A stretch of 44,360 bases of DNA, from positions 1 to 44,360 of the forward strand of contig WRIC01000014.1 in the NCBI GenBank assembly GCA_009782915.1, in the 5' to 3' direction. A program made the translations under genes and the position numbers. Under the pieces are notes generated by a model that saw only the letters and a list, made by a program, of their open reading frames with translations, was not told where the DNA came from and searched no databases. The DNA is from Propionibacteriaceae bacterium (GTDB lineage Bacteria; Actinomycetota; Actinomycetes; Propionibacteriales; Propionibacteriaceae). Numbering within the stretch: position 1 is the first letter of the stretch; every line of letters starts with the position of its first letter. Positions 1 to 8,414 of the stretch are shown here, piece after piece.

Positions 1-346
1 CCCGTAGGAGTCTGGGCCGTATCTCAGTCCCAGTGTGGCCGGTCGCCCTCTCAGGCCGGCTACCCGTCGAAGCCTTGGTGAGCCGTTACCTCACCAACAA
101 GCTGATAGGCCGCGAGCCCATCCTTGACCGTCGGAGCATTTCCAGTCGAGAAGATGCCTTCTCAACTCATATCCGGTATTAGCATCTGTTTCCAAATGTT
201 ATCCCGGTGTCAAGGGTAGGTTGCTCACGTGTTACTCACCCGTTCGCCACTTTATACACCCCCGAAGGGGCTTTAATCGTTCGACTTGCATGTGTTAAGC
301 ACGCCGCCAGCGTTCGTCCTGAGCCAGGATCAAACTCTCCGTTGAA
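1..346 (-). rRNA. rrs: 16S ribosomal RNA, 5' part (gene runs off the left edge)
   Basis: The reverse complement carries the universal 16S 5' signature, including the bases of the common 27F site (AGAGTTTGATCCTGGCTCAG) at about 319-338, followed by the actinobacterial GACGAACGCTGGCGGCGTGC region. At the window edge it reaches the conserved ACTCCTACGGG near E. coli position 340. Only about 345 nt of roughly 1.5 kb are present; the rest lies to the left. The mature 5' end is estimated at about 345 by counting back from AGAGTTTG as in E. coli. The helices read as an ordinary high-GC Gram-positive 16S, resembling Propionibacteriaceae, but the family assignment is from memory. Confidence 0.97.
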
Positions 347-526
347 AAAATATCCACTCGCCAACGAATTGGTTAGTGGTCAACTTTGGGTTTGACATCC
401 TGACATATCTCTTATTATTTAGGATATATCAAATATATCAAAGGAACCGTCTTGGTCTGATAAATCAGCCAAGATCGGGGCACTTAAACTATATGTATTT
501 AGTGCATTATTTGGCATTGACTTTAA

Positions 527-552
527 GCACGCTATTGAGTTCTCAAGGTTCA
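527..552 (-). promoter_or_regulatory. rRNA leader boxA-like antitermination motif
   Basis: On the minus strand this reads CCTTGAGAACTCAATAGCGT followed by GC. It matches the TTTGAGAACTCAA-type sequence found in actinobacterial rRNA leaders and 16S-23S spacers, which binds Nus antitermination factors. It lies about 180 nt upstream of the mature 16S end. The A/T-rich stretch between 350 and 525 contains short complementary segments, consistent with an RNase III processing stem, but I did not resolve that stem fully. Confidence 0.75.
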
Positions 553-602
553 GGTGCGACCCTCACTTTGGCTTCCGCCGCGGTTTTGGGGCAACTTACC
601 CA

Positions 603-631
603 AGCTTACCGAAATTCGAGGTTCTCGTCAA
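603..631 (-). promoter_or_regulatory. Proximal rRNA promoter (P2)
   Basis: On the minus strand: TTGACG (626-631), 17-bp spacer, TAAGCT (603-608). Hexamers, spacing and orientation fit a housekeeping-sigma promoter firing toward the 16S leader. It is the nearer of two candidate rrn promoters. Confidence 0.65.
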
Positions 632-768
632 TTCGGATTCTTGGGTTTCCCTGCTGGAAAGTCACGCGCAGAATCTCAATAATTCTTGATGTGATTTCGG
701 ACAGGGAACCGGTGGTGATAAACGCTTGTGTGATCTTCGATCAGCGTTTCATTCCCTCGGGATGGATA

Positions 769-798
769 AAGTTACCCTAGTGGAATTCGACTTGTCAA
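769..798 (-). promoter_or_regulatory. Distal rRNA promoter (P1)
   Basis: On the minus strand: a perfect TTGACA (793-798), 18-bp spacer, TAACTT (769-774). With the proximal promoter this gives a tandem rrn promoter arrangement about 165 bp apart, as is usual for rRNA operons. The 346-926 interval therefore holds the rRNA leader and promoters plus the helD promoter, not a protein gene. Confidence 0.65.
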
Positions 799-872
799 AT
801 TCGCTGAGATAGAACTGGCGGCCCACGATCATCACCTCACTTCTAACCCACGAAGAACAACCATCAATGGTC

Positions 873-878
873 TAGAAT
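873..878 (+). promoter_or_regulatory. Candidate -10 element for helD
   Basis: TAGAAT lies about 50 bp before the helD start. A short palindrome, ACCAT-CA-ATGGT (860-871), abuts it. No good -35 hexamer is visible, so the promoter is tentative. Confidence 0.35.
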
Positions 879-926
879 AGGAGGCTATGCATAAGTGGGG
901 AAACCCCAGATAAGGAGTCTTGATCA

Positions 927-3068
927 GTGGCGAATCAGTCATCGATAGAAAAGGAACTCGCCAACGAGCAAGAGTACGTTGACCTCGTTCTCACCCACTT
1001 TCAACGGGCAATCGACGCCGCTCATGACCTTGCTCAAGAATCCAGGGCACTGTTCACTTCAGATCGCGACACGTGGATGCGAGAAGAATTAGGTACGGCC
1101 ATCCTTGAGCGAGATACCTTCTCCTATGTTGCAGCACGACGCCTGGCACAACTCGAAGGTGAACGCGAAGGTTTAGTCTTTGGTCGCCTCGATTTCCTCC
1201 ATGACTCCCAGAGATACATCGGTCGCTTGGGAGTACGCACGCAGGACTACGAACCCTTGGTCATCGATTGGAGAGCTCAGGCAGCTGAACCCTTCTATCG
1301 CGCAACACCTATTGAACCCATGGACGTGGTTCGCCGCAGGGTTCTCACCTCCCGCAATGACCGAGTCACAGGCATTGAAGATGATGTCTTGATTCCTGGT
1401 CAGATCCCCGACGACATGGTGGTGGTCGGGGATGGGGCACTCATGGCAGCTCTAGATCGTGCCCGTGGAGCAACGATGCATGACATTGTTGCGACCATCC
1501 AAGCTGAACAAGACAAGGTCATCCGGGCACCACACCAGGGATACACCATCATCACTGGTGGCCCGGGAACAGGAAAAACCGTCGTTGGCCTTCATCGCAT
1601 CGCCTTTCTCATGTATACCCACCGCACAAGGTTCACCAATGGCGGAGTGCTCGTCATTGGCCCCTCCTCCATCTTCATCGATTACATTGAGAAGGTCTTG
1701 CCCGCCTTGGGGGAAGAATCCATCACCTTACAATCTGTTGGTCAGGTAGCCCATGACGTTCTAGGTTTCTCCTCCTCGATCAGAGACGCTAGTGATGCTT
1801 GGGCCATCAAAGGCGACCTCGCAATGGTGGGGTTGCTCAAGAAGCTGGTCAAGCAGCCACTCCAGGAGGATCAGCAGTTGAGGGTTGTGGTTCATGGTGA
1901 GGTTTTCTTCCTCACAGCTGAGATGCTCAATGAGATCCGTTTGAGTGCTCTTCGCAAACACCCGTACAACCAGGCGCGAAAATTGGCCCGAGCTCAGGTG
2001 GTTGAGGCCTTCCTCCAGCAAGCCCAAGAGCGAGGCCTAGTAAAGAGACCTAACAAAACAAGGGAACTCATCAAAAGCTCCTGGGAGTTTGGTCCATTTT
2101 TCCAACAGTGGTGGCCAGTGCTCACTCCGGTGAAAGTCCTGTCTCGACTAGCTGATGAAGACCTGCTGAAGAAACTGGGAGGATTGACACTCGAGCAGGC
2201 AAGAATCCTCAGCAAGTCTATTGACCCTGAGCACCCCACTGTGGGAGATATCCCGCTCTTGGATGAATTAGCTCATCTTCTCGGTCCATTACCGAAGGAA
2301 AAGTCGACTCATAACCTCTTTAGCGACGACCCCGATGATCAGATCGCCCTGCTGGGCACTCGCAATGAAGACCAACAACCACGCAAAGGAGTCGCTCACA
2401 CCACCTTTGCCCATGTGCTCGTTGATGAAGCCCAAGACATCACTCCTATGCAATGGAGGATGATCCACCGCCGAGGTTCTCAGGCTTCGTGGACGATCGT
2501 CGGTGATGTTGCCCAATCCTCCTGGCCAGATCGAGATGTCCCCCTCCAAACACTCACCACACTGATGGGAAACAGAGAGAAAAGGTTTTTCCGCCTCTCC
2601 ACTAATTACCGCTCCCCCAAAGAAGCATATGAGCTGGCTACCGCCTACATCACCGAGAAAGAGACCGACTGCGATATTCCCCAGTCAGTACGCTCTACTG
2701 GTATCCAGCCACGATGTGTCGTCAGTCCTCGAAGTGAGGTGGGTCCTTTCGTTGCCGACGAAATCAATCAGCTGTGTGAACAGGTGGAGGGAACCATCGG
2801 ACTGATCTGTGAAAAGGAATACTCTGATCTCATCCAACCCCACTTGCCCCAGCTGAATCGGCTGATGGTGATTGATGCGCTGTCCGCCAAGGGGCTGGAA
2901 TTTGATGCGGTGGTTATTGTTGATCCCGATGGTATCGCCTCAACATCATTGGCGGGTCCTAGAATCCTCTATGTGGCGTTGACCCGTCCGACACAGATTC
3001 TGGTGACTGTCGATATTGACAACGAAGGCCTGTGGAGAGCCGGGTTAGCTCAAACTTCTCCAGATTGA
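927..3068 (+). CDS. helD: HelD-type RNA polymerase recycling ATPase (UvrD/Rep-like superfamily 1)
   Basis: 713 aa, GTG start with AAGGAG about 9 bases upstream. The N-terminal ~130 residues are coiled-coil-like, followed by the conserved VIDWRAQAAEPFYRA stretch typical of HelD. Walker A GGPGTGKT lies near residue 211 and the motif II DEAQD near residue 500, with a C-terminal helicase half ending in the VALTR motif. Known HelD proteins enter the channels of stalled RNA polymerase and strip off nucleic acid using ATP; some actinobacterial members give rifamycin tolerance. Size and motif layout fit the actinobacterial class rather than UvrD or PcrA. It is divergent from the rRNA promoter and its 3' end overlaps convergent metF by 24 nt. 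Confidence 0.88.
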   Translation: MANQSSIEKELANEQEYVDLVLTHFQRAIDAAHDLAQESRALFTSDRDTWMREELGTAILERDTFSYVAARRLAQLEGEREGLVFGRLDFLHDSQRYIGRLGVRTQDYEPLVIDWRAQAAEPFYRATPIEPMDVVRRRVLTSRNDRVTGIEDDVLIPGQIPDDMVVVGDGALMAALDRARGATMHDIVATIQAEQDKVIRAPHQGYTIITGGPGTGKTVVGLHRIAFLMYTHRTRFTNGGVLVIGPSSIFIDYIEKVLPALGEESITLQSVGQVAHDVLGFSSSIRDASDAWAIKGDLAMVGLLKKLVKQPLQEDQQLRVVVHGEVFFLTAEMLNEIRLSALRKHPYNQARKLARAQVVEAFLQQAQERGLVKRPNKTRELIKSSWEFGPFFQQWWPVLTPVKVLSRLADEDLLKKLGGLTLEQARILSKSIDPEHPTVGDIPLLDELAHLLGPLPKEKSTHNLFSDDPDDQIALLGTRNEDQQPRKGVAHTTFAHVLVDEAQDITPMQWRMIHRRGSQASWTIVGDVAQSSWPDRDVPLQTLTTLMGNREKRFFRLSTNYRSPKEAYELATAYITEKETDCDIPQSVRSTGIQPRCVVSPRSEVGPFVADEINQLCEQVEGTIGLICEKEYSDLIQPHLPQLNRLMVIDALSAKGLEFDAVVIVDPDGIASTSLAGPRILYVALTRPTQILVTVDIDNEGLWRAGLAQTSPD

Positions 3069-3911
3069 TCGGGTCGCCGTTGAGCGATTTTGGGTGAAGA
3101 AATGCAGTCCAGGGGCTCCATGATCGAGCAAATCCTGGGAGAGTTCCGTGGCGATGCGTGTGCCCACCTGGCGTACCCGAGCAGGATCAGGTCCAGCTTC
3201 ATCGAGCTGCGACTTGATCGACTCGGGGATCGCAGCGCCACTGAGTTGGGCAAATTTCACCACCTGGGAGATGAGCGTGATAGGCATGATCCCGGGAATA
3301 ATCGGAATGGGGCAATCCAAGGATCTCACTCGATCCACCAGCTCAACATAGGATTGCACGGAGAAAAACAGTTGGGTGATGGCAAAACCAGCCCCAGCTA
3401 GCCATTTGTCTTTGAGTATCTGCGCATCAAGGCGGGCATCATGTTGAGCGGGATGGGGATCAGGAAAAGCAGCTACCCCCACACAGAAATCTCCACGAGA
3501 GCGAATCAATTCCACCAATTGTGTGGCATTAGTCAAACCGTGAGGGTGTGGTTCCCATAAGACAGCTGGTCCACCTGGCATGTCTCCTCGAATAGCCAAA
3601 ATATGGTCAAGGCCATCGGCCGCGTACCGATCAATGACCCCAAGAAGTTCAGTGGTGGTTTGCCCCACACAGGTGAGGTGTCCCATGGTACGCGTGGACG
3701 TGTCAGCATTCAGTCGCCTGGTGAGATCCAAGGTACGTTCACGTTGGGAACCATTAGCCCCATAGGTGACTGAAAGAAAATCTGGGGCCATGGGTAAGAG
3801 CCGCGAAATCGTGTTCATCAACTGCTGATCTGCATGGTCGTCATGGGGGGGAAAGAACTCAAAAGAAAACAGCCGGCGACTCCCGTCATGGAGCAGGTCG
3901 CAGATAGTCAC
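3045..3911 (-). CDS. metF: Methylenetetrahydrofolate reductase
   Basis: 288 aa, normal size for bacterial MetF. The N-terminal FSFEFFPP motif carries the catalytic glutamate; SVTYGANGSQ, GHLTCVG, ILAIRGDMPGG and FAITQLFFS mark successive strands of the FAD-binding TIM barrel. It reduces 5,10-methylene-THF to 5-methyl-THF for methionine synthesis. It is the last gene of a minus-strand operon: its start overlaps the polyprenyl synthase stop by 4 nt (translational coupling), and its 3' end overlaps helD by 24 nt. The metF-idsA pairing is also seen in mycobacteria (Rv2172c-Rv2173). Confidence 0.93.
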   Translation of the reverse strand: MTICDLLHDGSRRLFSFEFFPPHDDHADQQLMNTISRLLPMAPDFLSVTYGANGSQRERTLDLTRRLNADTSTRTMGHLTCVGQTTTELLGVIDRYAADGLDHILAIRGDMPGGPAVLWEPHPHGLTNATQLVELIRSRGDFCVGVAAFPDPHPAQHDARLDAQILKDKWLAGAGFAITQLFFSVQSYVELVDRVRSLDCPIPIIPGIMPITLISQVVKFAQLSGAAIPESIKSQLDEAGPDPARVRQVGTRIATELSQDLLDHGAPGLHFFTQNRSTATRSIWRSLS

Positions 3912-5005
3912 GACTCACGCTCCACACAGATGTCAACGAGTTTCTTCAATCCCGAAAGGCCCACCTCGGTGAACTCTAGCGACTGAAGAATAGTGAGGCC
4001 TTGGTTTTTGTCTTCATTGATGACCTGTTCACTGCGCTGCACTGCTCCAGTGTCGATGAGAATCTGACACACCAGGTCCACCTGATGTTCACTGAGATCA
4101 CCATTGCCCCACAGCGTGGTCAATGATGACTTCTGCTCCTTGGTTGCCGAATCCAAGGCGTACCCAAGGAGCATGGTTTTCTTGCCCAATAAAATGTCAT
4201 CCCCGCGTGGTTTACCGGTGAGCTGCGGATCGCCGAAAACTCCTAACAGGTCATCGCGCATTTGGTAGGCGCGCCCAATATGTTCGCCGAAAACTGCCAA
4301 AGCCTGGAGCTGATCAGGGGTCGCCCCCGCCAGGGCAGCGCCTATCTGGGCAGGGCGGGCAATCGTGTATCGGGCGGTCTTGTATTCCATGATGAGTCGT
4401 GCATCAGTGAGAACCAATTCGGTACTGAGGTGTCGAGCCTCACTGAGCAGGTCCAGATATTGACCGGCAAGGACCTCGGTTTGAACATCGACGAAAAACT
4501 GACGGGCCACCGAACGTGACGACTCCAGAAGGTGGGCGTTGTTGAAGAGGGAGTTCGACCAGGCTAGCAGGAGGTCACCGACAATGATTCCAGCTGCCAA
4601 TCCGAAATGATCAGGATCAGAGGCCCATTGCCGCTGCTGATGGGTCTCTGAAAAAAAACGGTGGGCACTCGGCCATCCACGCCTCGACATCGATCGGTCA
4701 ATGATGTCATCATGGACCAGTGCACTGCCGTGGAGAAGATCGACACTCGCAGCCACATCCCACACCCCCTCATCAGGGAGTTCACCACTGGTGGCCAGAT
4801 GACTCCATAGACACAGCGCTGAGCGTATTCCTTTACCTGCCGTGGCATATCGATGGGCCTGGTTGAAAAGATCAGTGAGATGGGAGCTGGTACCTTCGAG
4901 AGCTTCAAGGTGAGCGCGATGCGACATCAAGCAGCGGTCAATGCGAGCAACCAGTGCGCTATTTAACTCGGGACTCAAAGGATGATCAGCGTCGAAGATC
5001 ATCAT
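3908..5005 (-). CDS. idsA: Polyprenyl (geranylgeranyl-type) diphosphate synthase
   Basis: 365 aa. The first aspartate-rich motif DDIID lies at residues 99-103 after LLHGSALVH, and the second, DDLLGVFGD, near residue 250, followed by GKPRGDDILLGKKT. These bind Mg-diphosphate in trans-prenyl chain elongation from IPP. The product probably feeds menaquinone side chains (men genes lie at 14642-19385) or other C20+ prenyl lipids; chain length cannot be set by eye. Two ATG codons are adjacent at the start; the first overlaps the upstream gene's stop by 4 nt. The symbol follows the mycobacterial idsA2 position. Confidence 0.88.
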   Translation of the reverse strand: MMIFDADHPLSPELNSALVARIDRCLMSHRAHLEALEGTSSHLTDLFNQAHRYATAGKGIRSALCLWSHLATSGELPDEGVWDVAASVDLLHGSALVHDDIIDRSMSRRGWPSAHRFFSETHQQRQWASDPDHFGLAAGIIVGDLLLAWSNSLFNNAHLLESSRSVARQFFVDVQTEVLAGQYLDLLSEARHLSTELVLTDARLIMEYKTARYTIARPAQIGAALAGATPDQLQALAVFGEHIGRAYQMRDDLLGVFGDPQLTGKPRGDDILLGKKTMLLGYALDSATKEQKSSLTTLWGNGDLSEHQVDLVCQILIDTGAVQRSEQVINEDKNQGLTILQSLEFTEVGLSGLKKLVDICVERES

Positions 5006-5628
5006 GGCTGCCTTTCTTGACGAAAGGCGCTCATGGTCTCTGAAAGGGATCCTTTCTGGACACTGCGCAGATGATTACCCCAGGTAGTGAGATGTTTCAC
5101 CCGCGAAGCATCCATCCATACTCGTGTTGCACCCAAATCCGTCGCTCGTGACACATCAGCAAGGCTCTTGCATCCAGCAACAAACCAAACAAAAGGATGG
5201 GATGTAGCTAGATCTGCAATGTGGGTGAGCAGTGCTTCGTCACGACCGGTGACCACGAGATAGTCACACCCACCCACCAGGGCCTGGCGGGCATGATCGA
5301 TGTTGTCGACCTTGCATCCGCATACTCGGTCCGTCCACTTTTTGGCATGCTTGGGTTTCGTGAGATGAACAACGTCAGCTCGAAGATCAGCGCTGGCAGG
5401 TTCAGATATGGCTACTAAACCCGAGGAAGAGACCTCACGTGCAGCAGAAAGATACAAGTTAGCCTCATCAGGTTCGCTGATTGTTGAAGCAACAACAATC
5501 ATCCCAGCTCCTTTTTCGATCACTGATCGACACCATATCTTCCAGGAAACCAGATCTGGAGTAGGTTGAGCTTCGATAGCGATCCTTGTCTGGGTTAGTC
5601 TCAATCGTGGGGAATACATGACGGTCAC
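5002..5628 (-). CDS. ThiE/TenI-like TIM-barrel protein, possibly degenerate
   Basis: About 208 aa. The fold reads as alternating strand/helix repeats with strand ends such as MIVVAST, VVHLTKP, CDYLVVTG and ATRVWMDASR, like the thiamine-phosphate synthase superfamily. The usual ThiE signatures (a GxHLGQxD-type segment, a glycine-rich phosphate loop) are weak or absent, so catalytic function is doubtful. GTG at 5628 is preferred because TAGTCT (5636-5641) lies 7 bases before it, giving a leaderless start; GTG at 5634 and ATG at 5619 are alternatives. It heads the operon with the prenyl synthase and metF, overlapping the former by 4 nt. Function unknown. Confidence 0.6.
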   Translation of the reverse strand: MTVMYSPRLRLTQTRIAIEAQPTPDLVSWKIWCRSVIEKGAGMIVVASTISEPDEANLYLSAAREVSSSGLVAISEPASADLRADVVHLTKPKHAKKWTDRVCGCKVDNIDHARQALVGGCDYLVVTGRDEALLTHIADLATSHPFVWFVAGCKSLADVSRATDLGATRVWMDASRVKHLTTWGNHLRSVQKGSLSETMSAFRQERQP

Positions 5629-5635
5629 ACCCACC

Positions 5636-5641
5636 AGACTA
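5636..5641 (-). promoter_or_regulatory. -10 element of a leaderless promoter for the ThiE-like operon
   Basis: TAGTCT on the minus strand, 7 bases before GTG at 5628. No Shine-Dalgarno sequence is seen. No clear -35. Confidence 0.4.
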
Positions 5642-5781
5642 GCTCACCAACACCAGATCGGCACCGCGAAGGACCTGTGTCGAATCATTGATCCACCCTG
5701 ACATCGGTGAGCCTCACACGTGTTGGGCTAAAGATTTCCTAAACTCAACACTGGATTGTTGTCTAGTTTTCAGGAGTGTAC

Positions 5782-7770
5782 GTGGCAAGGGCGCATCACG
5801 ATGTTCTCATCGGAACTGTCCTCGGTGATAGGTATGAGATCACTGCATACGTCGACCATGGTGGTTCGGCGGTGGTTTACCGTGCGATTGATCGTCGCCT
5901 GGGGCGTACAGTGGCTGTCAAAGTCATTCACTCTGATCTGGCGGGGGACCCCGATTATATTGCTCGCTTTGACCGGGAAGCCCGCGCCACAGCGATCCTG
6001 TCTCATCCCAATATCGTTGCAGTCTTTGACCGGGGATGGATCGCAGAGCGCCCCTACATCGTGATGGAATTTATTAGAGGGCAGTCCCTGCGTACGATCA
6101 TCAAATCTTCTGCACCGCTACCTGTCGAAACAGCATTATCCTATGCTAACGATATAGCTCTAGGCATTGCTGCTGCCCATGCCATGGACATCATCCACCG
6201 GGATATCAAACCCGAGAACGTACTCATCACAGCCAACCAGGATCTGAAAGTAACTGATTTCGGGCTTGCCAAAGATATCACCGCTCATACCTCGGCGGCT
6301 TCCCAAGGTGTGATCTGGGGATCCATCAAATACATTGCACCAGAGATCCCCGACACGGGTTCAGCCGCCAAGGCATCTGATGTCTACTCCACTGGAGTTG
6401 TTTTGTTCGAGATGCTCACCGGACAGCAACCTCATCAAGGTAAAGAAATCTCCCAGGTTCTCTGGAAGCACATGAATGAGGATGTTCCCGCACCCTCCAC
6501 CGCGTTGCCTTCTTCCATGAAATCCAGAATCCCCGACTATGTTGATGCCCTGGTGGTCGCCACCACTCGTCGCGCACCTGAGCAGCGCTGGAGCGATGGA
6601 CGCATCCTCCAAGAAAATATCTCTCTGGTACGCCAGCGTCTCGCTGCTGGGGTGAGCGAAGACCCCAAGCTCACTGCATCTTTGATGTCTTATGCCCCCG
6701 GTGCTGACGACACCCCACGCATCGATCTTCCACGACCGTCTACTGTGCCGGTGGTCACCAATAGCGACGACACACCCATTCAAACCAAGGCGGCTGCTGT
6801 GACAAAACTTGCCCAGGTAGCCCAAATCCCGCAGAAATTTAAGAAGAATCGTCGAACCACCCCAAAGAAGGACAACGACACTGCCTCACGCAAACTCCTG
6901 CCTCGCAAGACATGGGCCATCATCTTTGGTGTGCTTGCTGTTGTTCTGGGACTCACCTGGTGGTTGGCTCTAGGTCAATGGACAAAGATTCCTGCCCTAG
7001 CGGGAATGAGCGAACAGGAGGCTCGCAGTGAAGCCGGGGAGCGTGGTCTCAAAATCGAAACCATGCAGGAGTATTCCGAAACAGTCGCCGAGGGTTTGGT
7101 GATTCGTACTGAACCTGCAGAGGGGTCACGGGTTCAAAGAGCCTCCACCATCATCGCCCATATGTCGAGAGGGCCCGAGCGCTATCCCATGCCCACGGTG
7201 GTGGGATTGACTGTGGATGAAGCCACAGCGGCTATCGAGGATTCCCATCTGTCGATCGGCACGATTAAAGAGGTTTGGCATGATACTGCCGCGGTGGGTG
7301 AGGTCGTCAGTGCCTCCCAGGACCCTGGGGCAAGTCTGAAACCCGATACGGCTATTGACCTGTCGGTCTCTAAGGGACGAGAACCCATCAAAGTTGATGA
7401 CTACACGGGAAAACCGAAAGATGAGGCAGTCAAAGCACTCGAAGCAGCAGGTTTTGTGGTGAAAACCACCGAAGACTTCTCCCCCAAACATGCTGCTGGT
7501 TTGGTGGCCATCCAGAAACCTGCTGAGGGAACTCTCTTCAAAGGGGACACTGTGGAGCTGGTCATCTCCAAGGGGCCTCGCATGGTGGTGATTCCTGATG
7601 TGCGTCACAAGTCTCTTGCTGATGCTAAGACCATCATTGCTAAGAATTTCACCGTGGCCACGAAGGTTGACTCCACGATTGGGGCTCCGCTGAATATTGC
7701 CAAAGGAACAGATCCCCCAGCGGGGACAACCGCCCCTGAGGGTTCCACCGTCACGATCCTGGTGGGGTAA
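5782..7770 (+). CDS. Membrane Ser/Thr protein kinase with PASTA domains (PknB/PknL-like)
   Basis: About 662 aa. The cytoplasmic kinase domain (1-270) has the glycine-rich loop, lysine K47 (VAVKVI), E66, catalytic loop HRDIKPEN with D141, and DFG at 159-161. A basic linker leads to one membrane helix near 375-395 (WAIIFGVLAVVLGLTWWLAL), then four extracellular PASTA repeats to the C-terminus. Such kinases sense muropeptides or lipid II and phosphorylate growth and division proteins. GTG at 5782 is chosen over 5776 because AGGAG sits 5 bases before it. The metF-idsA / kinase / aroG / plsC order matches the mycobacterial pknL locus, but mycobacterial PknL lacks PASTA repeats, so orthology is uncertain. 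Confidence 0.93.
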   Translation: MARAHHDVLIGTVLGDRYEITAYVDHGGSAVVYRAIDRRLGRTVAVKVIHSDLAGDPDYIARFDREARATAILSHPNIVAVFDRGWIAERPYIVMEFIRGQSLRTIIKSSAPLPVETALSYANDIALGIAAAHAMDIIHRDIKPENVLITANQDLKVTDFGLAKDITAHTSAASQGVIWGSIKYIAPEIPDTGSAAKASDVYSTGVVLFEMLTGQQPHQGKEISQVLWKHMNEDVPAPSTALPSSMKSRIPDYVDALVVATTRRAPEQRWSDGRILQENISLVRQRLAAGVSEDPKLTASLMSYAPGADDTPRIDLPRPSTVPVVTNSDDTPIQTKAAAVTKLAQVAQIPQKFKKNRRTTPKKDNDTASRKLLPRKTWAIIFGVLAVVLGLTWWLALGQWTKIPALAGMSEQEARSEAGERGLKIETMQEYSETVAEGLVIRTEPAEGSRVQRASTIIAHMSRGPERYPMPTVVGLTVDEATAAIEDSHLSIGTIKEVWHDTAAVGEVVSASQDPGASLKPDTAIDLSVSKGREPIKVDDYTGKPKDEAVKALEAAGFVVKTTEDFSPKHAAGLVAIQKPAEGTLFKGDTVELVISKGPRMVVIPDVRHKSLADAKTIIAKNFTVATKVDSTIGAPLNIAKGTDPPAGTTAPEGSTVTILVG

Positions 7771-7784
7771 GACACCGCAGCGAT

Positions 7785-8414
7785 TTAGAACCCTTCCATG
7801 GATCGACGGTCTGCCAGGTGAGTGTTGGTCATCTCACCTAGTCGATGAAAGGTGAGATTCCATCCACGCTCATTGATCAACCCATCGTGGATCAGGAATC
7901 CCTGCGGAGCATCCACCTCACGGACAAACTCAATGGTTTCCTTCATGGCACACCAGGGAGCATGAGCTGGAATAGCGAGAATGTCCACCCCCCTTGGCGC
8001 GGTATCGAGCGCGTCACCAGGATGGAAGAGCGTCGGTTCCCCTGGTGTGGTGAACATCACCCCGACATTCCCGATTCGAGGAATATCGCAGTGGATGATC
8101 GCGTGGAGTCCCCCCACCGCTTCGATAGTGGTCGAGGAAATCTTGAGGGTTGATCCAGCAGATAGTCGTTGTGCCTGGGGAAGATCAATGGAATCTGGAA
8201 TAGTGGGTTCAACGATGAGCTGAGCTTGTGGATTACCTGCCAGCAAATCAGGGAGATTCTCCGGATCGATGTGATCACCATGTCCGTGGGTGACCACAAT
8301 GGCATCCAGGTCGCGCAACCCATGCCAGGCACTCGAGAAGTTCCCCGGATCAATCAGTATCCTTACCTGATCTGTTTCAAACAGTACGGTGGAATGACCG
8401 AGATAGGTGATCAT
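7785..8414 (-). CDS. Metallo-beta-lactamase-fold hydrolase (UlaG/UPF0173-like)
   Basis: 209 aa. Opens with MITYLGHSTVLFE and carries the metal-binding motif THGHGDHID (H43, H45, D47, H48); later metal ligands are likely in GGLHAIIH and LFHPGDA. The compact size and N-terminus match the UlaG/L-ascorbate-6-phosphate-lactonase-like subfamily, whose substrates are mostly unknown. Its start overlaps the threonine aldolase stop by 4 nt, so the two are co-translated. It converges on the kinase gene, with 14 nt between the stops and no strong terminator hairpin. Confidence 0.8.
   Translation of the reverse strand: MITYLGHSTVLFETDQVRILIDPGNFSSAWHGLRDLDAIVVTHGHGDHIDPENLPDLLAGNPQAQLIVEPTIPDSIDLPQAQRLSAGSTLKISSTTIEAVGGLHAIIHCDIPRIGNVGVMFTTPGEPTLFHPGDALDTAPRGVDILAIPAHAPWCAMKETIEFVREVDAPQGFLIHDGLINERGWNLTFHRLGEMTNTHLADRRSMEGF

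Noticed and set aside
376-780. 134-codon open frame downstream of the 16S fragment
   Set aside because: It lies across the rRNA leader, boxA-like motif and both rrn promoters on the opposite strand, has no ribosome site and an atypical composition.
830-926. Rifamycin-associated element upstream of helD
   Set aside because: The long GGGGCTTGC-type inverted repeat known from Streptomyces helR promoters is not present; only a short ACCAT/ATGGT palindrome is.
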